From positions 186,001 through 250,000 of the forward strand of contig JAGOAU010000001.1 of NCBI GenBank assembly GCA_017983755.1: a stretch of 64,000 nt of DNA, read 5' to 3'. The position numbers and the translations under genes were made by a program. Below the pieces are notes generated by a model that saw only the letters and a list, made by a program, of their open reading frames with translations, was not told the DNA's origin and did not search any database. The stretch's first letter is position 1. The number at the start of each line of letters is the position of its first letter. Of this stretch, positions 24,413 through 35,505 are shown one piece after another. Origin of the DNA: Azonexus sp. GTDB lineage: Bacteria; Pseudomonadota; Gammaproteobacteria; Burkholderiales; Rhodocyclaceae.

Positions 24413-25404
24413 GGCAGGATGATGCGGACCTCGTAGTTATTCTCGCCGGCGTCGATTTCCAGCCGCGCCTCCAGATCGTAATACAAGGCCAGGCGTTCGC
24501 GGATATTGGCGACGGCGATCTGGTTGCCGTTGGCATGCTGGCCGGCGGCGGCCGTCGGATTCGCGATGGCGATGCGCAACTCGTCGCCGCGCTGGTCGAC
24601 GACGATGTGCACGACGCCGCCCTCCGGCGCAGGTTCGATGCCGTGATAGACGGCGTTTTCAAGCAGGGGCTGGAGCATCAGCGGCGGAATCGGCAGGTCC
24701 GCGGAAATCGCCCCGATTTGCCAGTCGACCGCAAGACGCTCGCCGAGGCGCAGCTTTTCCAGTTCCAGGTACTGTTTGCCGAGGGCGATCTCATCGGCGA
24801 GGCTGACCAGTTCGCCGGGGTCGCGCATGGCGGCACGAAAGAGGTCGGACAGGGCTTCCAGCGCCGCTTCGGCCTGCTGAGGCCGGGCGCGGATCAGCGA
24901 CAGCACGGCGTTCAGCGAATTGAACAGGAAATGCGGGCGAATGCGGGCATTCAGCGCCGCCAGCCGCGCCTCGGTCTGGGCCGGCGAGAAGGCGCGGGCG
25001 CGCAGCTCGAAATAGCCGAGCAGCAGCATGCTCGCCGCCGCCGCCAGGATCACCGGCCGCCACGGGTTGCCGCCATCGCCGAAGCCCAGCGACTGCCAGA
25101 ACAGATTCTGGGCGTAGGCCAGACCGGCGACCAGCGCCACCACGCACGCCTGCCCGACGCGCAGCGGCAGCGCGCGTAGCGGATTGCGTAGGCCGGCCAG
25201 CAACCCGAGCACCAGCAACAGCAGCGGCTCGACCAGCGCCGCCATCTCGACATAGCGCGCCGCCCAGTCGGCCACCCCGGGCGACTGGATGAAGGCGACG
25301 GCCAGTGCCAACAGGTTGACGCCGAGCAGCACGCGCAGCATCACCCCGAAATTGCGCCAGTCGGGTAGCGGATGCGTTGCCGGAAAGTGCCGTATACTTG
25401 TCAT
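24391..25404 (-). CDS. algZ: LytS/AlgZ-type sensor histidine kinase
   Basis: The 337-residue protein has about six transmembrane helices in the first 150 residues without a large periplasmic sensor, then the His-kinase motif RIRPHFLFNSLNAVLSLIR typical of the LytS family and a terminal ATPase domain (LLENAVYHGIEP, ANIRERLALYY). It should phosphorylate the AlgR-like regulator encoded next. The ATG at 25404 begins MTSIRHFPATHPLPDW; an in-frame upstream extension would overlap argH on the other strand. argH diverges 34 bp away. Confidence 0.92.
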   Translation of the reverse strand: MTSIRHFPATHPLPDWRNFGVMLRVLLGVNLLALAVAFIQSPGVADWAARYVEMAALVEPLLLLVLGLLAGLRNPLRALPLRVGQACVVALVAGLAYAQNLFWQSLGFGDGGNPWRPVILAAAASMLLLGYFELRARAFSPAQTEARLAALNARIRPHFLFNSLNAVLSLIRARPQQAEAALEALSDLFRAAMRDPGELVSLADEIALGKQYLELEKLRLGERLAVDWQIGAISADLPIPPLMLQPLLENAVYHGIEPAPEGGVVHIVVDQRGDELRIAIANPTAAAGQHANGNQIAVANIRERLALYYDLEARLEIDAGENNYEVRIILPCRTTSR

Positions 25405-25438
25405 TCCTGATGCTTTATCGCCTTGACTGCGCCATTTT

Positions 25439-26824
25439 ATGACATCCAACGCCGCACAATACACCTGGGCCGGACGATTCTCCGAGCCTGTTTCCGACCT
25501 CGTCAAACGCTACACCGCTTCAGTCGACTTCGACCGGCGCATGTGGCGCCAGGACATACGCGGCTCGCTGGCGCACGCGCGGATGCTGGCGAACCAGGGC
25601 ATCATCGGCACCGGCGACCTGGCCGACATCGAGCGCGGCATGGAAACGGTGACCCATGAGATCGAGTCCGGCGAATTCACCTGGTCGCTCGACCTGGAAG
25701 ACGTGCACCTGAACATCGAGAAGCGCCTGACCGCGCTGGTCGGCGATGCCGGCAAGCGCCTGCATACCGGCCGCTCGCGCAACGACCAGGTAGCGACCGA
25801 CATCCGCCTCTACCTGCGCGACGCCATCGACGACATTCTGGTGCTGATCAAGGCCTTCCGTTCGGCATTGGTCGATCTGGCCGAAAAGGAAGCGGCGACG
25901 CCGATGCCCGGCTTCACCCATCTGCAGGTCGCGCAACCGGTCACCTTCGGCCATCACGTGCTGGCCTATTTCGAAATGTTCGGCCGCGACGCCGAGCGCT
26001 TCGCCGACTGCCGCAGGCGCACCAACCGCCTGCCGCTCGGCGCCGCCGCGCTGGCCGGCACTACCTACCCGATCGACCGCGAATTCGTTGCCGAGCAGCT
26101 GGGCTTCGAGGGCATCTGCGAAAATTCGCTGGATGCGGTGTCGGATCGCGACTTCGCCATCGAATTCTGCGCCGCCTGCGCCCTGCTGATGACGCACATC
26201 TCGCGCCTCTCCGAGGAACTGGTGATGTGGATGAGCCCGCGCGTCGGCTTCATCCAGATCGCCGACCGCTTCTGCACCGGTTCGTCGATCATGCCGCAGA
26301 AGAAGAACCCGGACGTCCCGGAACTGGCGCGCGGCAAGACCGGCCGCGTCAACGGCCACCTGATCGCCCTGCTGACGCTGATGAAGTCGCAGCCGCTGGC
26401 CTACAACAAGGACAACCAGGAGGACAAGGAACCGCTGTTCGACGCCGTCGACACCGTCACCGATACCCTGCGCATCTTCGCCGACATGGCCGGCGGCATC
26501 ACCGTCAAGCCGGAAGCGATGCAGGCGGCGCTGACCCAGGGCTTCGCCACCGCCACCGACCTCGCCGACTACCTGGTCAAGAAGGGCCTGCCCTTCCGCG
26601 ATGCGCACGAAGCCGTCGGCCACGCCGTCAAGGCGGCCGAGTTCAAGGGCGTCGACCTGCCCGGCCTGACGCTGGAGGAACTGCAGCAGTTCTCGGCGCT
26701 GATCGAAAACGACGTTTACGCGGTGTTGACCGTGGAAGGCTCGCTCGCCTCGCGCAACCACATCGGCGGAACGGCACCGGAACAGGTGCGCGCCGCCATT
26801 CAAAGGGCGCGCAACCGCCTCTGA
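25439..26824 (+). CDS. argH: Argininosuccinate lyase
   Basis: ArgH splits argininosuccinate into arginine and fumarate, the last step of arginine synthesis. The 461-residue protein has the signature [12 protein letters not shown] at about 281-292, the catalytic Ser on that flexible loop, [13 protein letters not shown] at about 107-119, and [14 protein letters not shown]. Length and motifs match the family closely. The kinase gene starts 3 bp after the stop and may be cotranscribed. Confidence 0.97.
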   Translation: MTSNAAQYTWAGRFSEPVSDLVKRYTASVDFDRRMWRQDIRGSLAHARMLANQGIIGTGDLADIERGMETVTHEIESGEFTWSLDLEDVHLNIEKRLTALVGDAGKRLHTGRSRNDQVATDIRLYLRDAIDDILVLIKAFRSALVDLAEKEAATPMPGFTHLQVAQPVTFGHHVLAYFEMFGRDAERFADCRRRTNRLPLGAAALAGTTYPIDREFVAEQLGFEGICENSLDAVSDRDFAIEFCAACALLMTHISRLSEELVMWMSPRVGFIQIADRFCTGSSIMPQKKNPDVPELARGKTGRVNGHLIALLTLMKSQPLAYNKDNQEDKEPLFDAVDTVTDTLRIFADMAGGITVKPEAMQAALTQGFATATDLADYLVKKGLPFRDAHEAVGHAVKAAEFKGVDLPGLTLEELQQFSALIENDVYAVLTVEGSLASRNHIGGTAPEQVRAAIQRARNRL

Positions 26825-26827
26825 CCG

Positions 26828-28104
<1,277 letters not shown>

Positions 28105-28108
<4 letters not shown>

Positions 28109-30117
28109 CCTTCGCCGGGAGTCGGCAACGAGGCCTCGGCCTCGCTCGCCGTCTCGTACAGGTGCGGTGCAATGCTCCCTTTTTCGAGCGCCTCGCCGAG
28201 CTTCACGCGCAGGAAGGTGTTCGAGGTGTAGCGCGTGACATCGTGGTAGTGACGCTCGACGACCCCCTTGACCATGGCGATGTAGTCCTCGACCAGTTCC
28301 GGCAGGATGGCGAAGCGATCGTAATTGACGATGGCGTAGACCTTGTGGCCGACCGGCTGCAGGCATTCGTCCACGGCCCGTTCGATGCGGGCGATGTCGT
28401 CCTGGCTGCGCACGCTCAGTCCCTCGAAATTGAGGAAGAAAAGATTCTTCTCCGCATCGTAATGCAGGCGCTCGGCCATCGGGATTTCCAGCATCTGCGC
28501 CCGGATCTTCATCGGCTCGTCCTGGAAGATCCGGCTGTCCATCAGTGCCGGCTCGGTGTGCATGATCGGCATGAAGTCCATCTTGTCGAGAATGTCGCGC
28601 TGCAGATCGACCCCCGGCGCGATCTCGACCAGTTCCAGGCCTTCGGCGCACAGCCGGAAGACACAGCGCTCGGTCACATAGAGCACCGTCTTGCCCCACT
28701 TGGCAGCCTGCGAGCCGCTGAAGGTGCGGTGCTCGACTTCCTCGACGAACTTCTTCGCCTTCCCGTCTTCCAAAATGAGCAGTTTTCCGGCGTCGACCGC
28801 AACATCCAGGTTGCCGGCGGTAAAGGTACCGACGAACACCACCTTCTTGGCATTCTGCGAAATATTGATGAAGCCGCCTGCACCGGCCAGGCGCGGGCCG
28901 AACTTCGAGACGTTCAGGTTGCCCTGTTTGTCGGCCTGCGCCAGCCCGAGGAAGGCGATGTCGAGGCCGCCGCCGTCGTAGAAATCGAACTGGCTGGGCT
29001 GGTCGATGATCGCCTGGGCATTGGTGGCCGCACCGAAACTGAGGCCGCCGGCCGGCACCCCGCCGATGACGCCGGGTTCGGCGGTCAGCGTCATCAGGTC
29101 GATGATCTGCTCCTCCGCCGCGACGTTGGCGACGCCCTCCGGCATGCCGATCCCGAGGTTGACCACGGCATTCGCCTTCAGTTCGAGCGCCGCCCGGCGG
29201 GCGATGATCTTGCGCTCGCTCATCGGCATCGCGGCAATCGCCGACATCGGCACCTTGATCTCGCCGGCGAAGGCCGCGCTATAGGGCTCGGCGAAGGTCT
29301 GCAGGTGGTATTCCGGCTTCTCGGCGACCACCACGCAGTCGACGAGAATGCCGGGAATCTTGACCTGGCGCGGGTTCAGCGTGCCGCGTTCGGCGATGCG
29401 CTCGACCTGGACGATGACGGTGCCGCCGGAATTGCGCACCGCCATCGCGATGGCCTGCGCTTCCAGGGTCAGCGCCTCTCTTTCCATCGTGACGTTGCCG
29501 TCGGGATCGGCGGTCGTGCCGCGGATGATGCCGACGTTGATCGGGAAGGCCTTGTAGAACAGATATTCCTCGCCGTCGATTTCCATCAGGCGGACGACAT
29601 CGGTGGTGGTCTTCTCGTTCAGCTTGCCGCCGCCGAAGCGCGGATCGACGAAGGTGCCGAGGCCGACCCGCGTGATGGTACCCGGCTTGCCGGCGGCGAT
29701 GTCGCGAAAGAGGTGGGCGATGACACCCTGCGGCAGGTTGTAGGCCTCGATCCGGTTGGCGACCGCCAGTTGCTGCAGCTTGGGCACCAGCCCCCAGTGG
29801 CCGCCGAGCACGCGGGCGACCAGGCCGTCATGGCCGAAGTGGTTGAGTCCGCGCTCCTTGCCATCGCCCTGGCCGGCGGCATAGACGAGGGTCAGGTTGC
29901 GCGGGCTGCCGAGGCCATGCACATCGGCTGCCTCGCCTTCGAGGAACAACTCTTCGAGGGCAACGGCGATGTTCTCGGCAAAGCCGATGCCGACGAAGCC
30001 GCCGGTGGCGACGGTGTCGCCGTCCTTGATCAGGCGCACAGCCTGGCGCGCGCTGACCACCTTGCCGGTATCCGAGGCGCGCAGCGAAGTGGCAACGGGA
30101 TGTTTGGCTGTAGGCAT
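28105..30117 (-). CDS. Acyl-CoA:acetate/3-ketoacid CoA-transferase with an extra C-terminal domain
   Basis: The enzyme should move CoA between short-chain acyl groups through a glutamyl-CoA intermediate. The first about 525 residues correspond to YdiF/propionate CoA-transferase: [22 protein letters not shown], then [15 protein letters not shown] with the likely catalytic Glu347. The protein has 670 residues; about 140 C-terminal residues ([44 protein letters not shown]) exceed the usual length and form a separate domain I cannot name. It follows the GntP permease gene by 35 bp, suggesting uptake and CoA activation of a hydroxy- or keto acid. Confidence 0.9.
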
Positions 30118-30152
30118 GTCTTGTCTCCTTGTAATTGGATGAACGCGGACGT

Positions 30153-31550
30153 TCAGACGATACCGGTCAGGTAGAACGTGGCGATCACCACGAACACGGC
30201 CAGCGTCTTGATGCAGGTAATCGCGAAGATGTCCTTGTAGGACTGGCGGTGGGTCAGGCCGGTGACGGCCAGCAGCGTGATCACCGCGCCGTTGTGCGGC
30301 AGGGTATCCATGCCGCCGGAGGCCATCGACGCCACACGGTGGAAGACTTCGAGCGGAATTCCCGCCGCATGCGCGTTCTCGATGAAGGTTTCCGACATCG
30401 CCGCCAGCGCGATCCCCATGCCGCCCGAAGCGGAGCCGGTAATGCCGGCGAGCACGGTGACGGTGATCGCTTCATTGACCAGCGGGTTCGGAATGGCGCG
30501 CAGCGCATCGGCGATGACCAGGAAACCCGGCAGCGCGGCGATGACGGCGCCGAAACCGTACTCGGAAGCGGTATTCATGGTGGCAAGCAGGGCGCCGCCG
30601 ATCGCCGTCTTGGTGCCCTCGGCGAATTTCTCCATCACTGTCTTGCCGGCGAAGACGAAGACCGTGGCGATACCGACCAGCAAGGCCCCTTCCACCGCCC
30701 AGATGGCGGCGATGGCCTTGGTCTGCTGCACCACCGGCGCCGCCTTGCCGATCACTGCCGGGATGAACGAAACCGACTCGCCGTAGATCTGCGGAATCAT
30801 CACCGTGAACACCTTGTTCATGACGCCAACCATGACAAGCGGCAGGATGGCGATCAACGGATGCGCCAGTTTTTCGTGCTCGAAGGCTTCCGGCTCGTTG
30901 AGCAGATTGGTGCCGTAGCCCTCGCCGGCCGCCATGGCCTTGCGCCGCTGCCATTCGAGATAGCTCATGCCGACGATGAAAATGAAGATGGCGCCGATGA
31001 TGCCGAGCATGGGCGCCGCATAGATGTTGGTCTTGAAGAAGGTGGTCGGGATGATGTTCTGGATCTGCGGCGTCCCCGGCAAGGCATCCATCGTGAAGGT
31101 GAAGGCCCCCAGGGCGATGGTGCCCGGGATCAGGCGCTTCGGTATGCCGCCGGCGCGGAACATCTCCGCGGCGAACGGATAGACCGCGAAGACCACGACG
31201 AACAGCGAGACCCCGCCGTAGGTCAGGATCGCGCAGACCAGCACGATCGAGAGCATGGCGCGCTCGCGGCCGATCAGGTTGATCACCGAGGCGACGATGG
31301 CCTTGGAGAACCCGGACAGTTCGATGACCTTGCCGAACACCGCCCCGAGCAGGAAGACCGGGAAGTAGTTCTTGACGAAGGCCACCATCTTGTCCATGAA
31401 CAGCCCGGTGAACATCGGGGCCACCAGCGACGGGTCGGTGAACAGCACCGCGCCGAGCGCCGCGACCGGCGCGAAGAGAATGACGCTGTAGCCGCGGTAA
31501 GCGACGAACATCAGGAAGCAGAGCGCTCCCAGGACAATCACGAATTCCAT
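30153..31550 (-). CDS. GntP-family permease
   Basis: The 465-residue integral membrane protein has about 12 hydrophobic helices and GntP-type stretches such as [51 protein letters not shown] and [18 protein letters not shown]. GntP members import gluconate or 3-hydroxybutyrate by proton symport. Pairing with a CoA-transferase and a sigma-54 activator favours a hydroxy or keto acid such as hydroxybutyrate; the exact substrate is an inference. GGAGG lies 8 bases before the ATG at 31550. Confidence 0.9.
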   Translation of the reverse strand: MEFVIVLGALCFLMFVAYRGYSVILFAPVAALGAVLFTDPSLVAPMFTGLFMDKMVAFVKNYFPVFLLGAVFGKVIELSGFSKAIVASVINLIGRERAMLSIVLVCAILTYGGVSLFVVVFAVYPFAAEMFRAGGIPKRLIPGTIALGAFTFTMDALPGTPQIQNIIPTTFFKTNIYAAPMLGIIGAIFIFIVGMSYLEWQRRKAMAAGEGYGTNLLNEPEAFEHEKLAHPLIAILPLVMVGVMNKVFTVMIPQIYGESVSFIPAVIGKAAPVVQQTKAIAAIWAVEGALLVGIATVFVFAGKTVMEKFAEGTKTAIGGALLATMNTASEYGFGAVIAALPGFLVIADALRAIPNPLVNEAITVTVLAGITGSASGGMGIALAAMSETFIENAHAAGIPLEVFHRVASMASGGMDTLPHNGAVITLLAVTGLTHRQSYKDIFAITCIKTLAVFVVIATFYLTGIV

Positions 31551-31683
31551 TTCCTAGCCTCCATATCCTTCTTATTGGCGGGGAGGCCGGCAATCCACCG
31601 AATGGCGCACCGGAAACCCCAGGTTGCTGACGGCTGCTGCTGAATCCAGATGTTTCTACAGCTTGCCCGTAGTGGCGGATCGG

Positions 31684-31709
31684 TCACGGGAGGCCACAGT
31701 TTGCGCCAA
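31684..31709 (-). promoter_or_regulatory. Candidate activator site upstream of the permease
   Basis: This 26-bp element matches 33490-33515, upstream of the sigma-54 activator gene, at 23 of 26 positions, including the 13-base core CAGTTTGCGCCAA. It lies about 135 bp upstream of the permease start, a usual distance for an enhancer site of a sigma-54 activator. Function is inferred from position and repetition. Confidence 0.5.
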
Positions 31710-31921
31710 TGAAATGGCATAGCGCAACTGCCCGAACGCATATTTTTTACGCGGCCGCCGGCAGCGCGAAAATGCCATGCCGGGTCTTCCGCAAGACCGA
31801 TCTTGCCGTCCGCCCCCAAGCACGGTTCGCGCCAGAATATTAAACTCGTTGAACCATCGGTAATTCCATGCCTTTTTTGGCGTCGACCGCAACCGGCCTC
31901 TGTCCGCCATTGCAGACAACG

Positions 31922-31939
31922 TGTCCGGAAGGCCGGACA
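31922..31939 (-). terminator. Hairpin just after the sigma-54 activator gene
   Basis: TGTCCGG-AAGG-CCGGACA forms a perfect 7-bp stem with a 4-base loop, beginning 3 bp after the activator stop. The following minus-strand bases CGTTGTC are only partly T-rich, so termination strength is uncertain. Confidence 0.5.
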
Positions 31940-31941
31940 GC

Positions 31942-33384
31942 TCAGACCGCGTGAACGTCGAGCCCGAGCGCCGCGATCTTCTCGTACAGCGCGGCGCGCG
32001 AAATGCCGAGCAGCTTCGCAGCCTGCGACTTGTTACCGTGCGTCGAACGCAGGGCACTGCGGATCGCCTCGCGCTCGGCACCAGCCACCGTCGCGGCGAT
32101 CGCCGGTGACGCTCCGGCAGGTGGCGCGGCGCGGCCGGCCGGCAGCACCCGCCCGATGTCAGCCGCCTGGAGCACGATGGCATCGGACATCAGGACGGCG
32201 CGCTCCAGGACATTGGACAATTCGCGCACATTGCCCTGCCAGTCGTGGCGGCGCAGGCTTTCGAGCGCCGTCGGGTCGATCTCGCAGGGCGGCATGCCGT
32301 GGCGGCGGGCGATCTCTTCGAGGAGATACTCGGCCAGCGGCTGGATGTCATCCAAACGCTCGCGCAATGGCGGCGTACGCAAGGTGATGACATTGAGCCG
32401 GTAATAGAGGTCTGCACGAAACTCGCCGGCCGCCACCATGGCTTCCAGATCCCGGCTGGTCGCCGCGATGACCCGCACGTCGACGCGCGTCAGCTGGTTG
32501 GAGCCGACCGGCTCGAATTCCTGCTCCTGCAGCGTGCGCAGCAATTTGGCCTGAAGCGCCAGCGACATGTCGCCGACCTCGTCGAGGAAGAGCGTGCCGC
32601 CGTCGGCCAGCTTGAACTTGCCATCGCGCCCCCGCCGGTCGGCGCCGGTGTAGGCGCCGGGCGCCACGCCGAAGAACTCGGCTTCGAGCAGGGTTTCCGG
32701 CACGGCGGCGAGGTTGACCGCAACGAACGGCGCCAGGGCGCGCGGACTGGCCGCGTGGATCGCCTGCGCCAGCAATTCCTTGCCGGTGCCGGTCTCGCCG
32801 AGGATCAGGACCGGCGACGCGAGGCGCGCCGCACGCCGCGCCAGCTGCTTGAGCGCGACGCAGGCCGGCCCGCCGCCGAGAAAACTGGAAAAGGTGTAGC
32901 GTGTCCGGCGCGCCTCCATGAGCTGGCGCTCGGTCTCGGCCAGGTCGGCACGCAGGCGCTGGTAGCGGGCCACCACCGGCGTCAGGTGACGCGGGTCGTC
33001 GTAGATCATGATGCCGACCGCGCCCACCACGACCCCATCGTCGTCGCGCAAGGGCAGGCGCGTGACGACGAAGGACTCGGCACCGAAATCCATGATGTCG
33101 AGCATGATCGGGCGGCCGCTCTCGACCACCAGGCGCATCTGGCTGTTCGGAATCACCTCCTCGATCGGCCGGCCGATCACCGCCGCCGGATCGGCGATGC
33201 GTAGGCGCACCGGATAACGGTCGCTCATCCAGACCAGGCGCGCCTGGGCATCGACGATCAGCGCACCTTCGCAGATATCCGCGAAGTACTTGAGCAGCGA
33301 CCGGTTGGCCAGTTCGCGCAGATCAAGGTCACCCTGGCGACTCACCAGATGGACTCCGTCCGGTCCGCGAACATCGTGAAGCAT
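31942..33384 (-). CDS. Sigma-54-dependent transcriptional activator with a PAS-type sensor domain
   Basis: The 480-residue protein has an N-terminal PAS-like domain (about 25-135; [19 protein letters not shown]), a AAA+ domain (about 165-400) with Walker A GETGTGKE and the sigma-54 contact loop GAYTGA, a conservative form of GAFTGA, and a Fis-type helix-turn-helix at the C-terminus ([20 protein letters not shown]). There is no receiver domain, so a ligand or interaction at the PAS part probably controls it. It reads leftward toward the permease/CoA-transferase genes and is their likely activator. The ATG at 33384 gives a normal N-terminus. Confidence 0.93.
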   Translation of the reverse strand: MLHDVRGPDGVHLVSRQGDLDLRELANRSLLKYFADICEGALIVDAQARLVWMSDRYPVRLRIADPAAVIGRPIEEVIPNSQMRLVVESGRPIMLDIMDFGAESFVVTRLPLRDDDGVVVGAVGIMIYDDPRHLTPVVARYQRLRADLAETERQLMEARRTRYTFSSFLGGGPACVALKQLARRAARLASPVLILGETGTGKELLAQAIHAASPRALAPFVAVNLAAVPETLLEAEFFGVAPGAYTGADRRGRDGKFKLADGGTLFLDEVGDMSLALQAKLLRTLQEQEFEPVGSNQLTRVDVRVIAATSRDLEAMVAAGEFRADLYYRLNVITLRTPPLRERLDDIQPLAEYLLEEIARRHGMPPCEIDPTALESLRRHDWQGNVRELSNVLERAVLMSDAIVLQAADIGRVLPAGRAAPPAGASPAIAATVAGAEREAIRSALRSTHGNKSQAAKLLGISRAALYEKIAALGLDVHAV

Positions 33385-33440
33385 GAGGCTCCGGGGACAA
33401 TCACGAAATCCATTTTCCTGTCTCCTTGCTTCCTTGTTAT

Positions 33441-33457
33441 TGGCAGTGAAATTGCCG
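33441..33457. promoter_or_regulatory. Candidate sigma-54 (-24/-12) promoter, nearly symmetric
   Basis: TGGCAG-TGAAA-TTGCC on the plus strand matches the TGGCAC-N5-TTGCA consensus well. The same bases read on the minus strand give CGGCAATTTCACTGCC, which also keeps GG and GC ten bases apart and points toward the activator gene 57 bp away. The plus-strand match is the better one but no rightward gene follows for 2 kb. Confidence 0.45.
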
Positions 33458-33489
33458 AAGCTGGCTATCCGCCCGTGACGAAGTGGCGC

Positions 33490-33515
33490 TCACGGGATGG
33501 CGCAGTTTGCGCCAA
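33490..33515 (-). promoter_or_regulatory. Candidate activator site upstream of the activator gene
   Basis: This is the second copy of the element at 31684-31709. Here the core is a perfect dyad, TGGCGCA-AAC-TGCGCCA on the minus strand, and an outer dyad CCCGTGA/TCACGGG overlaps it. It lies about 105 bp upstream of the activator start. Confidence 0.5.
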
Positions 33516-33600
33516 GCGAGCGCCATCAAGCAACTCCCGGTCAGGACATTTTGCTGGTTGCCGAGACCGCCGCAGGCGACGGCGGCAGGCCCAAATGCAA

Positions 33601-33625
33601 AGGGGCCGGCAAAGCGCCGGCCCCT
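33601..33625 (-). terminator. Terminator hairpin downstream of ppk2
   Basis: AGGGGCCGGC-AAAGC-GCCGGCCCCT is a perfect 10-bp GC-rich stem with a 5-base loop, 21 bp beyond the ppk2 stop. Minus-strand bases after it, TTGCATTTG, are moderately T-rich. Confidence 0.75.
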
Positions 33626-33646
33626 GAAGATTGCCGCTGCGGCGTC

Positions 33647-34465
33647 TCAGAACAACGCCGGCACGTATTTGTAAGGGTAATCCGGCTCCTTGTAGCCCTC
33701 CGGCTTCTGCCGCTTGGGCAGCACGATTCTGGGGCGCTTGATCTCCTCGTAGGGAATCTTGCTCAGGAAGTGGGTGATGATGTTGAGGCGCACCCGCTTC
33801 TTGTCGTTCGACTGCCCGACGTACCACGGCGCCCAGGGGGTATCGGTCTTGTCGAACATCTCGTCGCGCGCCCGCGAGTAGTCGTACCAGCGGCTGTAGG
33901 ACTTGAGATCCATCGGCGACAGCTTCCAGATCTTGCGGCCGTCGTCGATGCGCTGGGTCAGCCGGCGCGTCTGTTCCTCGGGACTGACCTCCAGCCAGTA
34001 TTTGAGTAGGATGATGCCCGACTCGACCATGATTTTCTCGAATGCCGGCACCACCTCCAGAAAGCGCTTGGCCTGTTGCTCGGTGCAGAAACCCATCACC
34101 CGCTCGACGCCGGCGCGGTTGTACCAGCTGCGGTCGAAAATGACGATTTCGCCGGCCGCCGGAAAATGCTGCATGTAGCGTTGCGCATACATCTGCGTCT
34201 TCTCGCGCTCGGTCGGCGAGGGCAACGCGACGACGCGGAACACGCGCGGGCTGACCCGCTCGGTGAGCGCCTTGATCGTGCCGCCCTTGCCGGCGCCATC
34301 GCGCCCCTCGAACACCACGCAGACCTTGAGTCCCTTGGCGACCACCCATTCCTGCAGCTTCACCAGTTCGACATGGAGTTTCTCCAGTTCACGCTCGTAT
34401 TCCCGGGCGCCCAGCTTTTCGTCCGGCGCGGCGGCGGCTTTCTTGCCATCCTTCTTCTTGCTCAT
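33647..34465 (-). CDS. ppk2: Polyphosphate kinase 2
   Basis: PPK2 transfers phosphate between polyphosphate and nucleoside di- or monophosphates. The 272-residue, single-domain protein has Walker A FEGRDGAGKGGTI with Lys60, FDRSWYNRAGVERVMGF (Walker B and lid region), and SPMDLKSYSRWYDYSRARD. This is a class I PPK2 pattern, which usually acts on nucleoside diphosphates. The start at 34465 is fixed by AGGAGAGAACG upstream; a longer frame runs into fabI. A 16-bp palindrome (34478-34493) lies in its leader. Confidence 0.95.
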   Translation of the reverse strand: MSKKKDGKKAAAAPDEKLGAREYERELEKLHVELVKLQEWVVAKGLKVCVVFEGRDGAGKGGTIKALTERVSPRVFRVVALPSPTEREKTQMYAQRYMQHFPAAGEIVIFDRSWYNRAGVERVMGFCTEQQAKRFLEVVPAFEKIMVESGIILLKYWLEVSPEEQTRRLTQRIDDGRKIWKLSPMDLKSYSRWYDYSRARDEMFDKTDTPWAPWYVGQSNDKKRVRLNIITHFLSKIPYEEIKRPRIVLPKRQKPEGYKEPDYPYKYVPALF

Positions 34466-34527
34466 CGTTCTCTCCTCAAAATCGGCCGATTTTCGGGGTC
34501 GACCGCAACAGACATGTTGATGCCAAA

Positions 34528-35310
34528 TCAGGCCATGATGTTTACGCCGCCATCGACGTACATCGTCTCGCCGGTCAGGCGGCGGGCGTAGGGCGTGGCG
34601 AGATAGGCGCAGGTGAAGCCGACGTCCATGATGTCGACCAGTTCGCCGACCGGCGCGCGCTTGCCGGCCTTGTTGAGCATCAGGTCGAAGTCCTTGAGCC
34701 CCGAGGCGGCCCGCGTCTTCAGCGGCCCCGGCGAAATGGCATGGACGCGGATATGCTGCGGCCCCAGTTCGTAGGCCAGATAGCGGCACGACGCCTCGAG
34801 CGCCGCCTTGACCGGCCCCATGACATTGTAGTTGGGCTCGACCTTCATCGCGCCGTGGTAGGTCATGGCGAACATCGTGCCGCCGTCCTTCATCAGCGGC
34901 GCCGCCAGCCTGGCCATGCGGATGAAGGAATGGACCGAAACGTCCATCGCGAAAGCGAAACCGTCGGCGGAACAGTCCACCAGCTTGCCTTTGATATCCT
35001 CCTTCTTGGCCGAAGCGATCGAATGGACCAGGATGTCCAGTTGCCCCCACTCCTTTTCGATGCGCGCGAAAAGCGCCTCCAGCTCGCCCGGTTTCGAAAC
35101 GTCGAGCGGCGCGAAGATCGGCGCGCCCAGCTCCCTGGCCAGCGGCTCGACATGCGGCCTCGCCTTCTCGTTGAGGTAGGTGATGGCGACATCGGCGCCC
35201 ACTTCGCGAAACGCCCTGGCACAGCCGTAGGCAATCGAATCCTCGTTGGCGATGCCGACGATCAGCGCCTTCTTGCCGGCCAGGATGGGACGTGGATTTT
35301 CAATGGACAT
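34528..35310 (-). CDS. fabI: Enoyl-[acyl-carrier-protein] reductase (NADH)
   Basis: FabI completes each cycle of fatty acid elongation. The 260-residue short-chain dehydrogenase-fold protein has the FabI nucleotide loop GIANEDSIAYGCA, the segment DILVHSIASA, and the catalytic Tyr/Lys region TYHGAMKVEPNYNVMGPVKAAL near 147-168. SPGPLKTRAASGL is also characteristic. Length is typical. It is transcribed toward ppk2, 62 bp away. Confidence 0.96.
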   Translation of the reverse strand: MSIENPRPILAGKKALIVGIANEDSIAYGCARAFREVGADVAITYLNEKARPHVEPLARELGAPIFAPLDVSKPGELEALFARIEKEWGQLDILVHSIASAKKEDIKGKLVDCSADGFAFAMDVSVHSFIRMARLAAPLMKDGGTMFAMTYHGAMKVEPNYNVMGPVKAALEASCRYLAYELGPQHIRVHAISPGPLKTRAASGLKDFDLMLNKAGKRAPVGELVDIMDVGFTCAYLATPYARRLTGETMYVDGGVNIMA

Positions 35311-35448
35311 CTAGGTCTCCGGTGCTATTGGGTTCTTGGAATTCTGCATATGCATGCCAGCGGAGTCAGTATGGACTCCCTGAAAACAGGACTCAAGAGC
35401 GCCGCAAAAAAAAGCCCGACACCCCCTCCAGCCCCCTTATACGGTGCA

Positions 35449-35476
35449 TTGCAGCGTGCTATGCTGGATTTATTAA
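35449..35476 (+). promoter_or_regulatory. Possible promoter of the DUF3300 gene
   Basis: TTGCAG (35449-35454), a 16-bp spacer and TATTAA (35471-35476) form a fair sigma-70 pattern 30 bp upstream of the start at 35506. This rests on consensus matching only. Confidence 0.35.
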
Positions 35477-35505
35477 TGCCTGGTCTGACATCAGAGGAGA
35501 ACACA

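Larger units (their letters stand above)
31551..31941. other. 391-bp control region between the sigma-54 activator and the permease
   Basis: No gene is evident. It contains the shared dyad element at 31684-31709 and the terminator-like hairpin at 31922-31939, listed separately. A weak -24/-12 candidate on the minus strand (TGGGGTTTCCGGTGC, about 31607-31621) has GG and GC at the right distance but matches the consensus poorly. Confidence 0.5.

Noticed and set aside
34478-34493. Perfect palindrome AAAATCGGCCGATTTT in the ppk2 leader
   Set aside because: It could be an operator or a weak attenuator, but there is no second copy in the window and no T run, so I make no call.
31879-34512. GTCGACCGCAAC repeated in two intergenic places (about 31880 and 34499)
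   Set aside because: The same word occurs in coding regions as a common Val-Asp-Arg/Gly codon string in high-GC DNA; two intergenic copies are not enough for a repeat family or uptake sequence.
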